Source: SXOA01 sp051004015 (lineage in GTDB: Bacteria; Planctomycetota; Planctomycetia; Pirellulales; Pirellulaceae). From it: a stretch of DNA of 64,000 nucleotides. A program made the translations under genes and the position numbers. The notes beneath the pieces are model-generated. The model was not told where the DNA came from. It saw only the letters and a program-made list of their open reading frames with translations, and did no database searches. Location: positions 1 to 64,000 of the forward strand of contig JBPCKT010000150.1 in assembly GCA_051004015.1 (NCBI GenBank), given 5' to 3'. Shown in pieces: positions 33,518 to 42,550 of this stretch (position 1 is its first letter; each line of letters starts with the position of its first letter).

Positions 33518-34492
33518 TCACTTCCCCGGCATCTCCACGACCTCGAACGCCGAGCCCTTCACCTTCCGCAGCTCCTCGTGCAGCGACGGAATGCGTTCAT
33601 CTGGAGCCGAGGAGAGAGCCCACTCGATGCCGTTGTCGGCGACCATCATGCCGTGCTTCTTCAGTCCCTTGAGGATGGCCTGCACTTCCTTGGAGAAGCC
33701 GCGGATGTCGTAGTCGGCTTTGAGTCGCAGGCGCTCGCCCATGCGGGGCAGGTTCTCGTCAGTTTTGCGGCTGGCGAAGTGAGTGGCGGGGGAGACGTAA
33801 GCTCGGCGTGAATTCTTGATGGTCACACGCATGGCGTGGTTGACCATCCCCTTCTGCAATTCGTCGTAGCGGATGATGGCCGGAAAGATGGGGAGGCCGG
33901 CGGCATCGGTGCTGGTCCAGCCGGCGGGGCGGAGCTTGTTGCTCTTGAGATCGAAGATAGCCGCGCCAGCAGCCTGCCAGCCGGCGTCCGTCTTTTTGAG
34001 CTGATAGAACTCGTAGAGCATCATCTTTCCGGGGTCCACGACGATGGCGTGGCGGTCGCCGTTTTCGTTCGCCTTGTCCCGCTGGATATCGTCGAGTGGC
34101 GGTGGGGTCTTTACGCCGCGGTCCGTTGTATAGCTCTTGGGCCAGCCTTCAATCGTCACGCCAGCAGGCAGCGGATACGGCCCTTTGTCCGATTCGTCGG
34201 GATATTCCACCAGCTTCACTTCGACCAGCTTCTGATTGGAGGGGACCAGGATATACCCCATGTCGCTGTTGCAGCGGAGCGGCTTGTCGTTGCCGATAGA
34301 AGCGACGATGGCGTCGGAGTTTTTGTGGAGCGGCCATTTGGAGACGTCGGCGTTCCAGGGGTTGTCCGCGGGGAAAATCTGCATCGCGGAAACGATGGAG
34401 TCCGCCTCTTTGGTGTTGAATAGCGTCGGCTTGGCGACCTTGGACGGCGTATCAACGGCCAGAATCACGAGTATTAGCGTCGGCCAAAACAT
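33518..34492 (-). CDS. Exported protein of unknown function (324 aa)
   Basis: A short hydrophobic N-terminus (FWPTLILVILAV) may be a signal or anchor. The rest is a mixed domain with the recognisable pattern IFPADNPWNADVSKWPLHKN near residue 40 and HAIVVDPGKMMLYEFYQL in the middle, seen in uncharacterised extracellular proteins of planctomycetes and other environmental bacteria. C-terminal: HGMMVADNGIEWALSSAPDE. No enzymatic assignment is possible. Confidence 0.65.
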   Translation of the reverse strand: MFWPTLILVILAVDTPSKVAKPTLFNTKEADSIVSAMQIFPADNPWNADVSKWPLHKNSDAIVASIGNDKPLRCNSDMGYILVPSNQKLVEVKLVEYPDESDKGPYPLPAGVTIEGWPKSYTTDRGVKTPPPLDDIQRDKANENGDRHAIVVDPGKMMLYEFYQLKKTDAGWQAAGAAIFDLKSNKLRPAGWTSTDAAGLPIFPAIIRYDELQKGMVNHAMRVTIKNSRRAYVSPATHFASRKTDENLPRMGERLRLKADYDIRGFSKEVQAILKGLKKHGMMVADNGIEWALSSAPDERIPSLHEELRKVKGSAFEVVEMPGK

Positions 34493-34514
34493 AAACGGCT
34501 CCGTATAATGTGGA

Positions 34515-34576
34515 CACTAACCCGAATCGCTAGCGAGGGAGTCCAGTTCCTCCCTCGCTAGCGCATCGGGTTAGTG
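34515..34576. repeat. Palindrome, CCCGA-N-GCGAGGGA family, providing a start codon
   Basis: Arms 34515-34540 and 34551-34576 are near-perfect complements with core CGCTAGCGAGGGA and flanks CACTAACCCGA/TCGGGTTAGTG. The GTG proposed as start of the helicase is the last triplet of the right arm. Related half-units lie in the helicase gene (36159-36181) and at 52765-52787. Confidence 0.85.
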
Positions 34577-37030
34577 AAAACCGCCAGCATTATAGCCTCC
34601 GCGAAAGCCGCTCTCATTAGCGCCGTCAAATCCCGCGACCAGATTGCGTCGCTCTATCTCGATTCGCTCCCCTATCCGCCGTACCCGGTGCAGGAGGAGG
34701 CGCTGCTTACCTACTTCACGGCTGAGCAGGGGGTGCTCGTGTGCGCTCCGACGGGAACCGGCAAAACGATGGTGGCCGAGGCGGCTCTGTTTGAGGCTTT
34801 GCACACCCGCACCAAGGCGTACTACACCACGCCGCTGATTGCACTCACCGAGCAGAAGTTCGCGGAGATGCAATCAGCCGCGGCTCGCTGGGGTTTTCAT
34901 CCGGACGACGTCGGGCTGGTCACCGGCAATCGGCGGGTCAATCCCGATGCGCCGATTCTGGTCGTCGTCGCTGAAATTCTTCTCAACCGATTGCTTCACA
35001 AGGAAGCATTCGCGTTTGACGATGTCTCCGCCGTGGTGATGGACGAGTTCCATAATTTCGCTGACGTGGAGCGGGGCATCGTCTGGGAACTGGCGCTTGG
35101 GATGTTGCCGCCGCACGTGCGGGTGCTGCTCTTGTCGGCGACGGTCGGCAACGCCTTCGAGTTCCGCCAGTGGCTGCAAATGAGCCACAAGCGGAGCATC
35201 GAGCTCGTCGAGGGTCGCGAGCGGAAAGTGCCGCTTCATTTCCAATGGGTCGGCGACTTGCTGCTCAACGAGCAGATTGAAAAGATGGCGGAAGGGAGCG
35301 AGGAAGCCCGCTACACGCCGGCACTTATCTTCTGCTTCAACCGGGACCGCTGCTGGGAAGTCGCGGAACAGCTCAAGGGAAAGACACTGCTGGCGGATGG
35401 CCAGCAGGGGCGATTGTCCGATGCTCTCGCGGCGCACGACTGGTCGAAAGGAGCGGGGCCGAAGCTCAAGCAGATATTGCAACGGGGCGTCGGCGTGCAT
35501 CATGCCGGCGTCTTGGCCAAGTACCGCCGCATCGTGGAAGACCTCTTCCAACAGAAGCTCCTGTCCGTTTGCGTCTGCACGGAAACGCTGGCCGCCGGCA
35601 TCAATCTCCCCGCTCGCAGCGTCGTGCTGCCGACGCTTCTCAAAGGGAAGCCGGGAGAGATGAAGGTCATCGACCCGTCGAGTGCCCATCAGATTTTCGG
35701 CCGGGCCGGCCGGCCGCAGTTCGATAAGGAGGGGTTCATTTTCGCACTGGCTCATGAGGACGACGTGAAAATCCTTCGCTGGCGGGAGAAGTTCGACCAG
35801 ATCCCCGAGGACACCAAAGACCTCGGACTGCTGCGGGCCAAGAAGGACCTCAAGCGCAAGATGCCCTCCCGCCGGCAGACGGAGCAGTACTGGACCGAGG
35901 CCAATTTTCAGAAGCTCCGTACCGCCCCGCCGGGCAAGCTCGCCAGCAAAGGGCCCATCCCCTGGCGACTGCTGGCGTACATGCTGGATGTCTCCCCTGA
36001 AATCGAGCCGATCCGCAAGCTGGTCTCGCGGCGGCTCATGGAAGGCAAGGGCATCGTCAACGGCCAGCGCGAGCTCGATCAGATGCTGCTGACGCTCTGG
36101 GCCGGCGGCTACGTCACGCTCGAACCGCCGCCGCCGGCAGGTCAGGAGTCAGGGGCAGTAACCCGACGCGCCAGCGAGGGACAGCCGGACCAGCCGCGGA
36201 AGAAGACAGAGACGGAGCGGCTGATGGAGGCGGCATTGCGGGAGCTTCGCGCTGAGAAGGCCGAAGAAGCTGGTTTGCCTCCCCCCAGTCCCGAGCCCCC
36301 AGCTCCAAGCCCCGCGACCTACCACCCCGACCGCGCCATCCCCACGCCCGAACTCGCCAAGCTCCTCCTGCTCCGCGGCGTCAACCCGCTATACGGCCTG
36401 TACCTGGTGAACCAGCTCGGAATCGCCGACCGCGAAGAGCGGTTGCAGGCGATTGAGAGCGTACTGGAGATGCCGGGCTCGGTGGCCAAGCATGTGCGCG
36501 TTCCTTGGCCGCAGGATTTGCCGCCGGGCCCTCTGGCGGTTACTAAACTGGACCCCAAGCTCCTGCAAATGGGACTGGCCACTCCGCAGGAGCTCGGTGC
36601 GGTCCTCTCCGACGATGAAATTCGGGCCCAGCGGGACCTGCCGCCGGAGGAGCGAATCCGCATCCTGACCCTCGCCGACAAGCTGCGCCGGCTGTTCGAC
36701 GCGGCCTATCCCGGGGTCCATTCGCTGAACACGGTCGCCGTCCGGTGCGCCGGTGAGGTGCTGGAATTTGGCGGCCAGTTCGACAAATACGTCACTGCCC
36801 GCGGCCTGCAGAAGCAGGAAGGAATCATCTTCCGCCACCTGTTGCGGCTCATCCTGCTGCTCAAGGAGTTGGCGCAGCTACAGCCGCTGGAAGCTCCGGC
36901 AGATACGGTCGCGGTCGATTGGAAAACCGACTTGCTCGAAGTCGCCGACCGTCTCATCGATTGCTGCCGGCGGGTCGACCCGCTCAGTGTCGATAAGGCT
37001 CTGGCCGAAGCAGAAAGCGGCTTGTTATAG
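34574..37030 (+). CDS. Ski2-like DEAD/DEAH-box helicase
   Basis: 818 residues from a GTG at 34574; no downstream ATG exists before the helicase core. Core motifs: Q-like YPVQEEAL, Walker A CAPTGTGKT, TTPLIALTEQKF, Walker B MDEFHNF (DEFH box), LLLSATVGN, HHAGVLAKYRR, TETLAAGINLPARSVVLPTL and IFGRAGRPQFD. The N-terminal 430 residues are thus a superfamily 2 Ski2/Mtr4-type ATPase; the C-terminal half is helical and of unknown type, with a Pro-rich charged linker around residues 515-580. That linker includes a repeat-derived VTRRASEG. RNA or DNA remodelling is likely; the substrate is unknown. Confidence 0.88.
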   Translation: MKTASIIASAKAALISAVKSRDQIASLYLDSLPYPPYPVQEEALLTYFTAEQGVLVCAPTGTGKTMVAEAALFEALHTRTKAYYTTPLIALTEQKFAEMQSAAARWGFHPDDVGLVTGNRRVNPDAPILVVVAEILLNRLLHKEAFAFDDVSAVVMDEFHNFADVERGIVWELALGMLPPHVRVLLLSATVGNAFEFRQWLQMSHKRSIELVEGRERKVPLHFQWVGDLLLNEQIEKMAEGSEEARYTPALIFCFNRDRCWEVAEQLKGKTLLADGQQGRLSDALAAHDWSKGAGPKLKQILQRGVGVHHAGVLAKYRRIVEDLFQQKLLSVCVCTETLAAGINLPARSVVLPTLLKGKPGEMKVIDPSSAHQIFGRAGRPQFDKEGFIFALAHEDDVKILRWREKFDQIPEDTKDLGLLRAKKDLKRKMPSRRQTEQYWTEANFQKLRTAPPGKLASKGPIPWRLLAYMLDVSPEIEPIRKLVSRRLMEGKGIVNGQRELDQMLLTLWAGGYVTLEPPPPAGQESGAVTRRASEGQPDQPRKKTETERLMEAALRELRAEKAEEAGLPPPSPEPPAPSPATYHPDRAIPTPELAKLLLLRGVNPLYGLYLVNQLGIADREERLQAIESVLEMPGSVAKHVRVPWPQDLPPGPLAVTKLDPKLLQMGLATPQELGAVLSDDEIRAQRDLPPEERIRILTLADKLRRLFDAAYPGVHSLNTVAVRCAGEVLEFGGQFDKYVTARGLQKQEGIIFRHLLRLILLLKELAQLQPLEAPADTVAVDWKTDLLEVADRLIDCCRRVDPLSVDKALAEAESGLL
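36159..36181. repeat. Half-unit of the CCCGACGCGCCAGCGAGGGA repeat inside the helicase gene
   Basis: TAACCCGACGCGCCAGCGAG and the next GGA match one arm of the palindrome family at 34515-34576. It is read in frame as part of VTRRASEG in the linker region. Confidence 0.65.
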
Positions 37031-37151
37031 GGGGGCGAGGTACCGCGTCCAACGGTTCGTAGCCTTTGCTCTCCAATGTCAGCTCTGCTTGGGTTAGGAT
37101 GAAAAGAGTCGCCCTCTCTTTCCGGACGTTTTTCTCAGCGGAGTATCTCGC

Positions 37152-38051
37152 GTGGCTATCATTGTCGCCTGCCGCTGCGGACAGGCCTTCGAAGCCGACG
37201 CCTGGCTGGCAGGGAAGGTGGTCCAGTGCCCCACCTGTAACAGCCCGATTGCGGTTCCCACGCCAACACCGGAAACTCCCACCGCCCCGCCACCGCGCCC
37301 CCGATCCGCCGTCTCCCGCGAAGACAAAGAAGCCACGGAATCGGTCATGATATTTCTGGTGGTGGGGGCAGTGATTCTGGTGGTGGTACTCTGTCTGTCC
37401 ACGTTCATCTTCGTTTACCTCAAAGGGTCGAACCCCAGCACCTGGTTGGAAAGGTCTCCCGAGAGCGAGCAGCGAGTTTCCGGCGCCACAGCGGCCCCGC
37501 AGGCTCCGTCCGCTCCGGCGGCGCCAGCCCCTGCTCCGGTTCCCAGTCTCGTGGCGCCGATCGAACATCCGTCCCCCGTGGCAGGGCTTCCCGACGGCTG
37601 GCGTTTATTCGAGCATCCGACGGCCAGGTTCAGCGCGCTACTTCCCGACGCGGTCGATATCATCGAAAGGAAGACGCAAAACCTGGCCGGCGAAAACACT
37701 GCCTACATCCTGGCTGCGTCCCAGGGCGACCATGTCTACAAAGCTTCGCGCGAGTTCCGCACCTACAAAATTGACCCCGGGCAAGAAGCGGCCGCGTACG
37801 AGGCACTCGTCAGGATGCGGGTCGCTGAAATGGAAGGCGGCACGGTGGAAGGGACCGCCAACGCGATGATCGATGGCCGCCTAGTCTGCGACGCCCGACT
37901 TCGCGGAAGCGAAGAAGGCCACGAGTTTCGCACCTATATTCGGCTCATCGCTGCGGACGACTGGGTCTTGGAACTCTCCTGCCGCGTTCCCCTGGGACAA
38001 GAACGGCCCGCGGAAATCAAGGCCTTTCTGGGAACCTACCGGCTGGACTAG
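37152..38051 (+). CDS. Zinc-ribbon single-span membrane protein (299 aa)
   Basis: Starts with GTG at 37152 after CGGAG. Residues 7-32 form a zinc ribbon (CRCGQAFEADAWLAGKVVQC then PTC), followed by a Pro-rich stretch, one transmembrane helix (VMIFLVVGAVILVVVLCLST) and an Ala/Pro-rich linker. The C-terminal 140 residues form a compact domain (FEHPTARFSALLPDAVDII ... GHEFRTYIRLIAADDWVLEL) resembling the PsbP/DUF-type beta domains of membrane-anchored planctomycete proteins. Function unknown. Confidence 0.72.
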   Translation: MAIIVACRCGQAFEADAWLAGKVVQCPTCNSPIAVPTPTPETPTAPPPRPRSAVSREDKEATESVMIFLVVGAVILVVVLCLSTFIFVYLKGSNPSTWLERSPESEQRVSGATAAPQAPSAPAAPAPAPVPSLVAPIEHPSPVAGLPDGWRLFEHPTARFSALLPDAVDIIERKTQNLAGENTAYILAASQGDHVYKASREFRTYKIDPGQEAAAYEALVRMRVAEMEGGTVEGTANAMIDGRLVCDARLRGSEEGHEFRTYIRLIAADDWVLELSCRVPLGQERPAEIKAFLGTYRLD

Positions 38052-38067
38052 AACTGCCTGGCTCTCC

Positions 38068-39399
38068 TCAGATCAAGTCTTGGATCACCTTTCCGTCGCG
38101 GCTGAGGTGGATGGGGCGGCCGTCGGCGGTTTGGAGCGTGAGCTGCGGGTCGAGGCCGAGCAGCGTGAACATCGTCGCTGCCAGGTCCGCCGGGGTGACG
38201 GCATGCTCGTGGGGACTCTCGCCGGTCTTGTCGCTGGAACCGATGACCTGCCCTCCTTTCACGCCGCCGCCCGCCAGCAGCACGCTAAAGACACGCGGCC
38301 AATGGTCGCGCCCCGCTGAAGTATTGAGCTTAGGGGTGCGGCCGAACTCCCCCATGACGACGATCAGCGTGGACTCCAGCAGGCCGCGGTCGTTCAGGTC
38401 ATCCAGCAGCGCGGAAATCGCCAGGTCAAGCGAGGGAATCAAGCCGACGCCGACCTTCGCCCCGGTGTAGCCCGCCCGCAACTGTGTATCGAGGTTCTGG
38501 TGCGTATCCCAGCCGGGATTAGTGACCGTGACAAATGGCACTCCTTGTTCGACCAGACGGCGAGCCAGCAAGCAACTCTGGCCGATGCTCCGCGGGCCGT
38601 AGGCGGCGCGGGTCTGTGGTTTCTCTTCGTTCAGATTAAAGGCCCGCTTCGCGCCGGGCGAAGTGAGCAGCCGATAGGCCTGTTCAAATTGCTTGGGAGG
38701 AGTTGCCTTGGCGTCTGCCTCCCGGCTGAGGCGGTCGAGAGCCGCCAGGTAGTCGCGGCGGCGGTCAATCCGGTCGGCGGCTGTGCCTGGATAAAAGTCG
38801 AGGTCCGGCACTTGAAAATCGCCGCGGGCCGGATCGCTGTTCAAGGAGAACGGCTTGGCGCTCGCGGGAAGATAGCCATTGCCGCCAAGATTGCGGCCGC
38901 CGACGCGAAAATCAGGGACGGCAATGTGCGGCGGCAAGACGCCCCCGTCACCTCGCAAGTGCCCCACTACGCTGCCAATGGCCGGGTATTCAATCGCCGG
39001 TGACGGAGCATATCCGGTGAGCAGATAATGCGTCCCCAGGTTGTGCTCTCCCAGAGGGGATGTCATGGAGCGGATGATTGCGGCGTGCTCCATCCGCTCC
39101 GCCAGCTTCGGCAGATGCTCGCAGATGCGAACATCTCCAGCCGACGTGGGAATGGACGCGAACGGCCCGCGAACTTCCGCGGGGGCGTCCGGCTTGAGGT
39201 CGAAAGTTTCCAGATGGCTCGGCCCGCCATCGAGCCAAATGACAATGCACGACTTCGCTTTCCCCTTCGCTGCCTCCTCGCCCTGAGCACTTCGCAATTG
39301 CAGCCAGGCCGGCAGCGACAGACCAAGTGCCGAGAGTCCGCCGATGCGAACAAAGTCGCGGCGGGAAACGGAAGCGTGAGGAGTGGTGGCGTGAAACAT
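38068..39399 (-). CDS. DUF1501 domain-containing protein, Tat-exported
   Basis: 443 residues. A twin-arginine signal (SRRDFVRIGGLSALGLSLPA) is followed by the DUF1501 domain: SCIVIWLDGGPSHLETFDLK, GEHNLGTHYLLTG, VTNPGWDTHQNLD and MGEFGRTPKLNTSAGRDHWP. The fold belongs to the alkaline-phosphatase/sulfatase superfamily; the biological substrate is unknown. In planctomycetes such genes usually pair with DUF1549/DUF1553 cytochrome-type genes, but no partner is adjacent here. Confidence 0.92.
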   Translation of the reverse strand: MFHATTPHASVSRRDFVRIGGLSALGLSLPAWLQLRSAQGEEAAKGKAKSCIVIWLDGGPSHLETFDLKPDAPAEVRGPFASIPTSAGDVRICEHLPKLAERMEHAAIIRSMTSPLGEHNLGTHYLLTGYAPSPAIEYPAIGSVVGHLRGDGGVLPPHIAVPDFRVGGRNLGGNGYLPASAKPFSLNSDPARGDFQVPDLDFYPGTAADRIDRRRDYLAALDRLSREADAKATPPKQFEQAYRLLTSPGAKRAFNLNEEKPQTRAAYGPRSIGQSCLLARRLVEQGVPFVTVTNPGWDTHQNLDTQLRAGYTGAKVGVGLIPSLDLAISALLDDLNDRGLLESTLIVVMGEFGRTPKLNTSAGRDHWPRVFSVLLAGGGVKGGQVIGSSDKTGESPHEHAVTPADLAATMFTLLGLDPQLTLQTADGRPIHLSRDGKVIQDLI

Positions 39400-39434
39400 G
39401 GCTGAGTGTCAGTATATCACATCGCAATAATCGG

Positions 39435-39887
39435 CTACTTCTTGGCAAGCAAATCACGGATTTCGCGGAGGAGCTTCACATCCTCGGGCGTTGCGGGAGC
39501 CGGGGTCTCGGCGTTCTTCGTTTCAAAACGCTCGCGGGCCATTTGGATGAGCTTGACCATCATGAAGACGCAGAATGCCAGGATCGTAAAGTCCAGCACT
39601 GTTTGCAGGAATGACCCATAGGCGAGAACTGGAACGCCAGCCTTTTGCACAACATCCAGCGACTTCCCTTGCAATTCCGCGGGCAACGGCGAAAGGGGAT
39701 AAAACAAATCCTTGAAGTTCATCGCCTTGCCCGTCAGCGACATCGTTCTCCCGATCGGAGGGAGCATCACATCGTTCGTCGCCGCGGTCACGATCTTCTG
39801 AAAAGCCCCGCCGATGATGACCCCCACCGCCATGTCAATCACATTGCCACGCAGCGCGAAGTCTTTGAATTCTTTGAGCAGGCCCAT
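39435..39887 (-). CDS. mscL: Large-conductance mechanosensitive channel
   Basis: 150 residues with the MscL layout: N-terminal helix MGLLKEFKDFALRGNVIDMA, TM1 VGVIIGGAFQKIV, a periplasmic loop of about 45 residues, TM2 SFLQTVLDFTILAFCVFMMV and a C-terminal charged bundle (LLREIRDLLAKK). It forms a pentameric pore that opens on membrane tension in hypo-osmotic shock. Confidence 0.95.
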   Translation of the reverse strand: MGLLKEFKDFALRGNVIDMAVGVIIGGAFQKIVTAATNDVMLPPIGRTMSLTGKAMNFKDLFYPLSPLPAELQGKSLDVVQKAGVPVLAYGSFLQTVLDFTILAFCVFMMVKLIQMARERFETKNAETPAPATPEDVKLLREIRDLLAKK

Positions 39888-40061
39888 GATGGATCTCCCT
39901 GAAAGGTTGTCAGAATGTTGCGATGATAGGACGAGTGTCCGCCAGCCAGCAAGCTCAGCCGTGCCACCCGTCGATGCTAGCGTCTTGCATTTCGTCTTTG
40001 TAGCGCGGGGCGGAGGAGATAGGATGCCCAGCCCTCAGGAACTTTGAAACGGACTTCTATC

Positions 40062-40718
40062 ATGCAGCGGTGGACCTCCTTTACCCTCCGAGCCGGCTTC
40101 ATCATCGGCTTTCTCATTGTGCTGCCGCTGATGGCGATGCCGAGCGTCGCCGGCTTCTTGGACCGGTTGCTGTACGGCCCGCCGGAAAGCTCCGTGTCTC
40201 CCGTGACCAAGACCGACGCGGATTTTGCACCGCGAAAGCAGCCAGAGAAGTCGAAGGCGGATGCATCGCCAGCCGTTTATGAAGCGCCGCTGCCCGAGGA
40301 GCTCAACACATCGGGCAATGCAGGAAACTTCCAGCCACCTCCACCGCCGCTTCAGCGAGCGCCGGACTTTTTGTCACGAACCGACAGGCCCGCACCCATC
40401 CATGATTCGAATGACCAGGCCGAAGTTGGTCCGCTCGACCAGGCTACCGCTCAGAAAATCGACTCTGTTCGCAGCCGGCTAGAGGAACTCGGGGCCGAGT
40501 ACGTGCGGCTGGAGATGTCGGAAGACGGCCGGACGTTCCATTGCCTGTGCGACATGCAGCTCGGGGGCGAGACCAAAGAAACCCAGCCGTTTGAGGCCAC
40601 TCGCCACGACCCGGTAGCGGCTGCCGAGGCCGTGCTGGCAAATGTGGAGGCGTGGCGAAAAGCGGAACGGTCTCCGGCCCGGGCGCCGAAAAGTGGACCG
40701 GAGGCGAGGCCGCGGTAG
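40062..40718 (+). CDS. Anchored protein of unknown function (218 aa)
   Basis: Read from the ATG at 40062; a TTG at 40044 with AGGA before it is an alternative adding six residues. One N-terminal transmembrane helix (AGFIIGFLIVLPLMAMPSVA), a Pro-rich low-complexity middle (FQPPPPPLQ) and a C-terminal domain with SRLEELGAEYVRLEMSEDGR and HCLCDMQLGG. No family recognised. The next gene, also an anchored protein, follows after 45 bp. Confidence 0.65.
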   Translation: MQRWTSFTLRAGFIIGFLIVLPLMAMPSVAGFLDRLLYGPPESSVSPVTKTDADFAPRKQPEKSKADASPAVYEAPLPEELNTSGNAGNFQPPPPPLQRAPDFLSRTDRPAPIHDSNDQAEVGPLDQATAQKIDSVRSRLEELGAEYVRLEMSEDGRTFHCLCDMQLGGETKETQPFEATRHDPVAAAEAVLANVEAWRKAERSPARAPKSGPEARPR

Positions 40719-40763
40719 AATGAGGCAAGGAACACCGCTGAGGAGCACCGCTGACGCGCACCC

Positions 40764-41450
40764 ATGAGAAGATTCATCCGCACGCTGTTTTTCGGGTGCC
40801 TGGCCATCGTTGTGATTGCCGCGGCCGCGGGAATCTATTGCTACCGCTCGCTCCAGCAGGTCCCGGATTTCTATACGCAGGCCCTCTCCGAACCCGCCGC
40901 CGAGCCGGCGAAGGCCGCGAAGGCGGCTTACAAATTCGAGCAAGAAGTCCTGGAGCTGCGAAACGATGTCCGCCGCGAAGGGGACTGGCAGGCGACCTTC
41001 ACTGCCGAGGAAATCAACGGCTGGCTGGCCACGGACCTGCCGGTCAAGTTTCCCAAGGCGCTCCCCAGCCATGTATCCGACCCCCGCGTTGCCATCAGCC
41101 CGGAAATGATCCAGGTGGCCTGCAAGTACGCCGACTCGCAGTTCAATTCCGTCGTCTCCATCGGCGCCGAGCCGAAGATGACCGCCGAGCCCAACGTCAT
41201 CGCCATCCGCATCAAGCAGGTGCGGGCCGGCGCGCTGCCGGTCCCGCTGGCAAACTTCCTGGAGCAGATTTCCGAGCACACCGCCAAAGCCGGCGTGCCG
41301 CTCCGCTGGGGGGAAGACGAGGGAGACCCCGTCGCCTACATCACGCTCCCCATGAACCAGCCGGAGTTCCAAGGCAAGACGCTCCGCGTGGAGACCGTCG
41401 AGCTTAAGGACGGGGCGCTAGTGGTGGCGGGGAAGACGAAAGAGGGCTAG
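40764..41450 (+). CDS. Anchored protein of unknown function (228 aa)
   Basis: An N-terminal transmembrane helix (FFGCLAIVVIAAAAGIYCY) followed by a periplasmic-type domain with FTAEEINGWLATDLPVKFP, VSIGAEPKMTAEPNVIAIRI and AYITLPMNQPEF. The anchor plus beta-layered domain recalls DUF2140/YpmS-like proteins, but this is only a resemblance. Ends 14 bp before the non-coding element at 41464. Confidence 0.65.
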   Translation: MRRFIRTLFFGCLAIVVIAAAAGIYCYRSLQQVPDFYTQALSEPAAEPAKAAKAAYKFEQEVLELRNDVRREGDWQATFTAEEINGWLATDLPVKFPKALPSHVSDPRVAISPEMIQVACKYADSQFNSVVSIGAEPKMTAEPNVIAIRIKQVRAGALPVPLANFLEQISEHTAKAGVPLRWGEDEGDPVAYITLPMNQPEFQGKTLRVETVELKDGALVVAGKTKEG

Positions 41451-41463
41451 GTACTTCGAGACT

Positions 41464-41995
41464 TTAGTAACTTACGTCAAATAGGTTCGACGTAAGTACT
41501 CACGAGTCAACCATCGTCATGAGTCGCCTAGACCCCCCTGGAGGAGCTGTTTTTATTCATGTTTTCGCTCCCGTTTTCACGGCCAAAATGAATAAAAGTG
41601 TCGCCGCAAGTACTTGCCATAAAACCGTTTGCAACCCGCCGCTTTTATTCATGGCCCATCTTTTTTGGGCCATTCTTATACACCCCTCTGGCAAGGCGAA
41701 GTGCAGTGGTTCTCGGCGCGACTTACGTCAAATCGACTTGACGTAAGTCCCAGTCGCCGTGACGCCAAATTGTCGCGGGGCCTAAACTCCTGGACCCTCC
41801 TGGAACGACACGAACCTTCCGCGCAGCGGTGAACCACCTCGCTCGAGGTTCCGCAAGAATTTTTCCATTACAACCAGATTGTCAAGGAGCAATTCGCCAT
41901 CCTGGCTGGCGTAGCGCAGGGCTCTCCCCCCTGCTTACCTTATTATACTCCTGTCCAGTATCCCAAAGAGGCCCCTTTTCAGAAAATTTCCGGAA
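41464..41995 (+). repeat. About 500-bp non-coding element, copy A
   Basis: Contains, in order, palindrome ACTTACGTC...GACGTAAGT (about 41470-41496), TTTTATTCATG motifs, CGCAAGTACTTG, TTCTTATACACCCCT, a second palindrome GACTTACGTC...GACGTAAGTC (41720-41748), CGAACCTTCCGCGCAGCG, ATTGTCAAGGAGCAAT, CAGGGCTC, and TATTATACTCCTGTCCAGTA. The same blocks occur in the same order in copy B on the other strand. Its last bases overlap the 3' end of the pncC-like gene. No credible coding frame. Confidence 0.75.
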
Positions 41996-42518
41996 TTTTT
42001 TGCGCGGTGCTTTCCAGGCTTTGTTCAAGTTGCAGGAGAACCTCTTCGACAACCTCTTTCTGCCGCCGCAGCCTTTTCCCGCTCGTTCGGCATTGGTAGC
42101 GGACCACCGTTACCCCTGTGCGCTTCTTCGGCGGCTTCCTATCTCTCTGCCGCAGGGCAATTGCGATGTAGACCACGCCGTCGAGCTCCGGGGGTGCGCC
42201 GGGGCCCAGGTGTCCGGTGACGGCAGCGGAAAGGTCGGCTTCGGGAGTGCGTTTGAGGACTCGGATGGCCATTTCGCGAGCGACGACCTCGCTGACAGGA
42301 CCGGGATTTTTAAGCAGCCGGGCGGGGATTCCCAGGTAGGCCTCTTTCGTCGCATTGCGATAGACGACCACGCCGCCGCAGTGATAGTCGGAGATTCCCG
42401 GTATCCGCGTCAGCGCTCCGGCCACCAGCCCGCCGGTGCAGCTTTCGGCGAAGACTACTTTGAGGTCCTTCTGCTTCAAGAGCTCGGCGACGCGGCGGAC
42501 GATGGCGGGGAGGGACAT
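41979..42518 (-). CDS. pncC: Nicotinamide-nucleotide amidase-like (CinA C-terminal domain)
   Basis: About 179 residues from the ATG at 42518; 15 more in-frame residues come from a repeat region. Family motifs: LKVVFAESCTGGLVAGALTR (catalytic Ser), GGVVVYRNATKEAYLGIP, GPVSEVVAREMAIRVL and LSAAVTGHLGP. The enzyme deamidates nicotinamide mononucleotide in pyridine-nucleotide recycling. The N-terminal CinA domain is absent, as in PncC. The C-terminal tail and stop lie at the edge of the 500-bp element, so the original end may have been replaced. Confidence 0.88.
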   Translation of the reverse strand: MSLPAIVRRVAELLKQKDLKVVFAESCTGGLVAGALTRIPGISDYHCGGVVVYRNATKEAYLGIPARLLKNPGPVSEVVAREMAIRVLKRTPEADLSAAVTGHLGPGAPPELDGVVYIAIALRQRDRKPPKKRTGVTVVRYQCRTSGKRLRRQKEVVEEVLLQLEQSLESTAQKIPEIF

Positions 42519-42550
42519 TGTGTAGAGATAGACCGACGTAATGGATACTC

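Noticed and set aside
41519..41832. Short open frames inside the 500-bp element
   Set aside because: They are not shared between the copies, which argues against coding.
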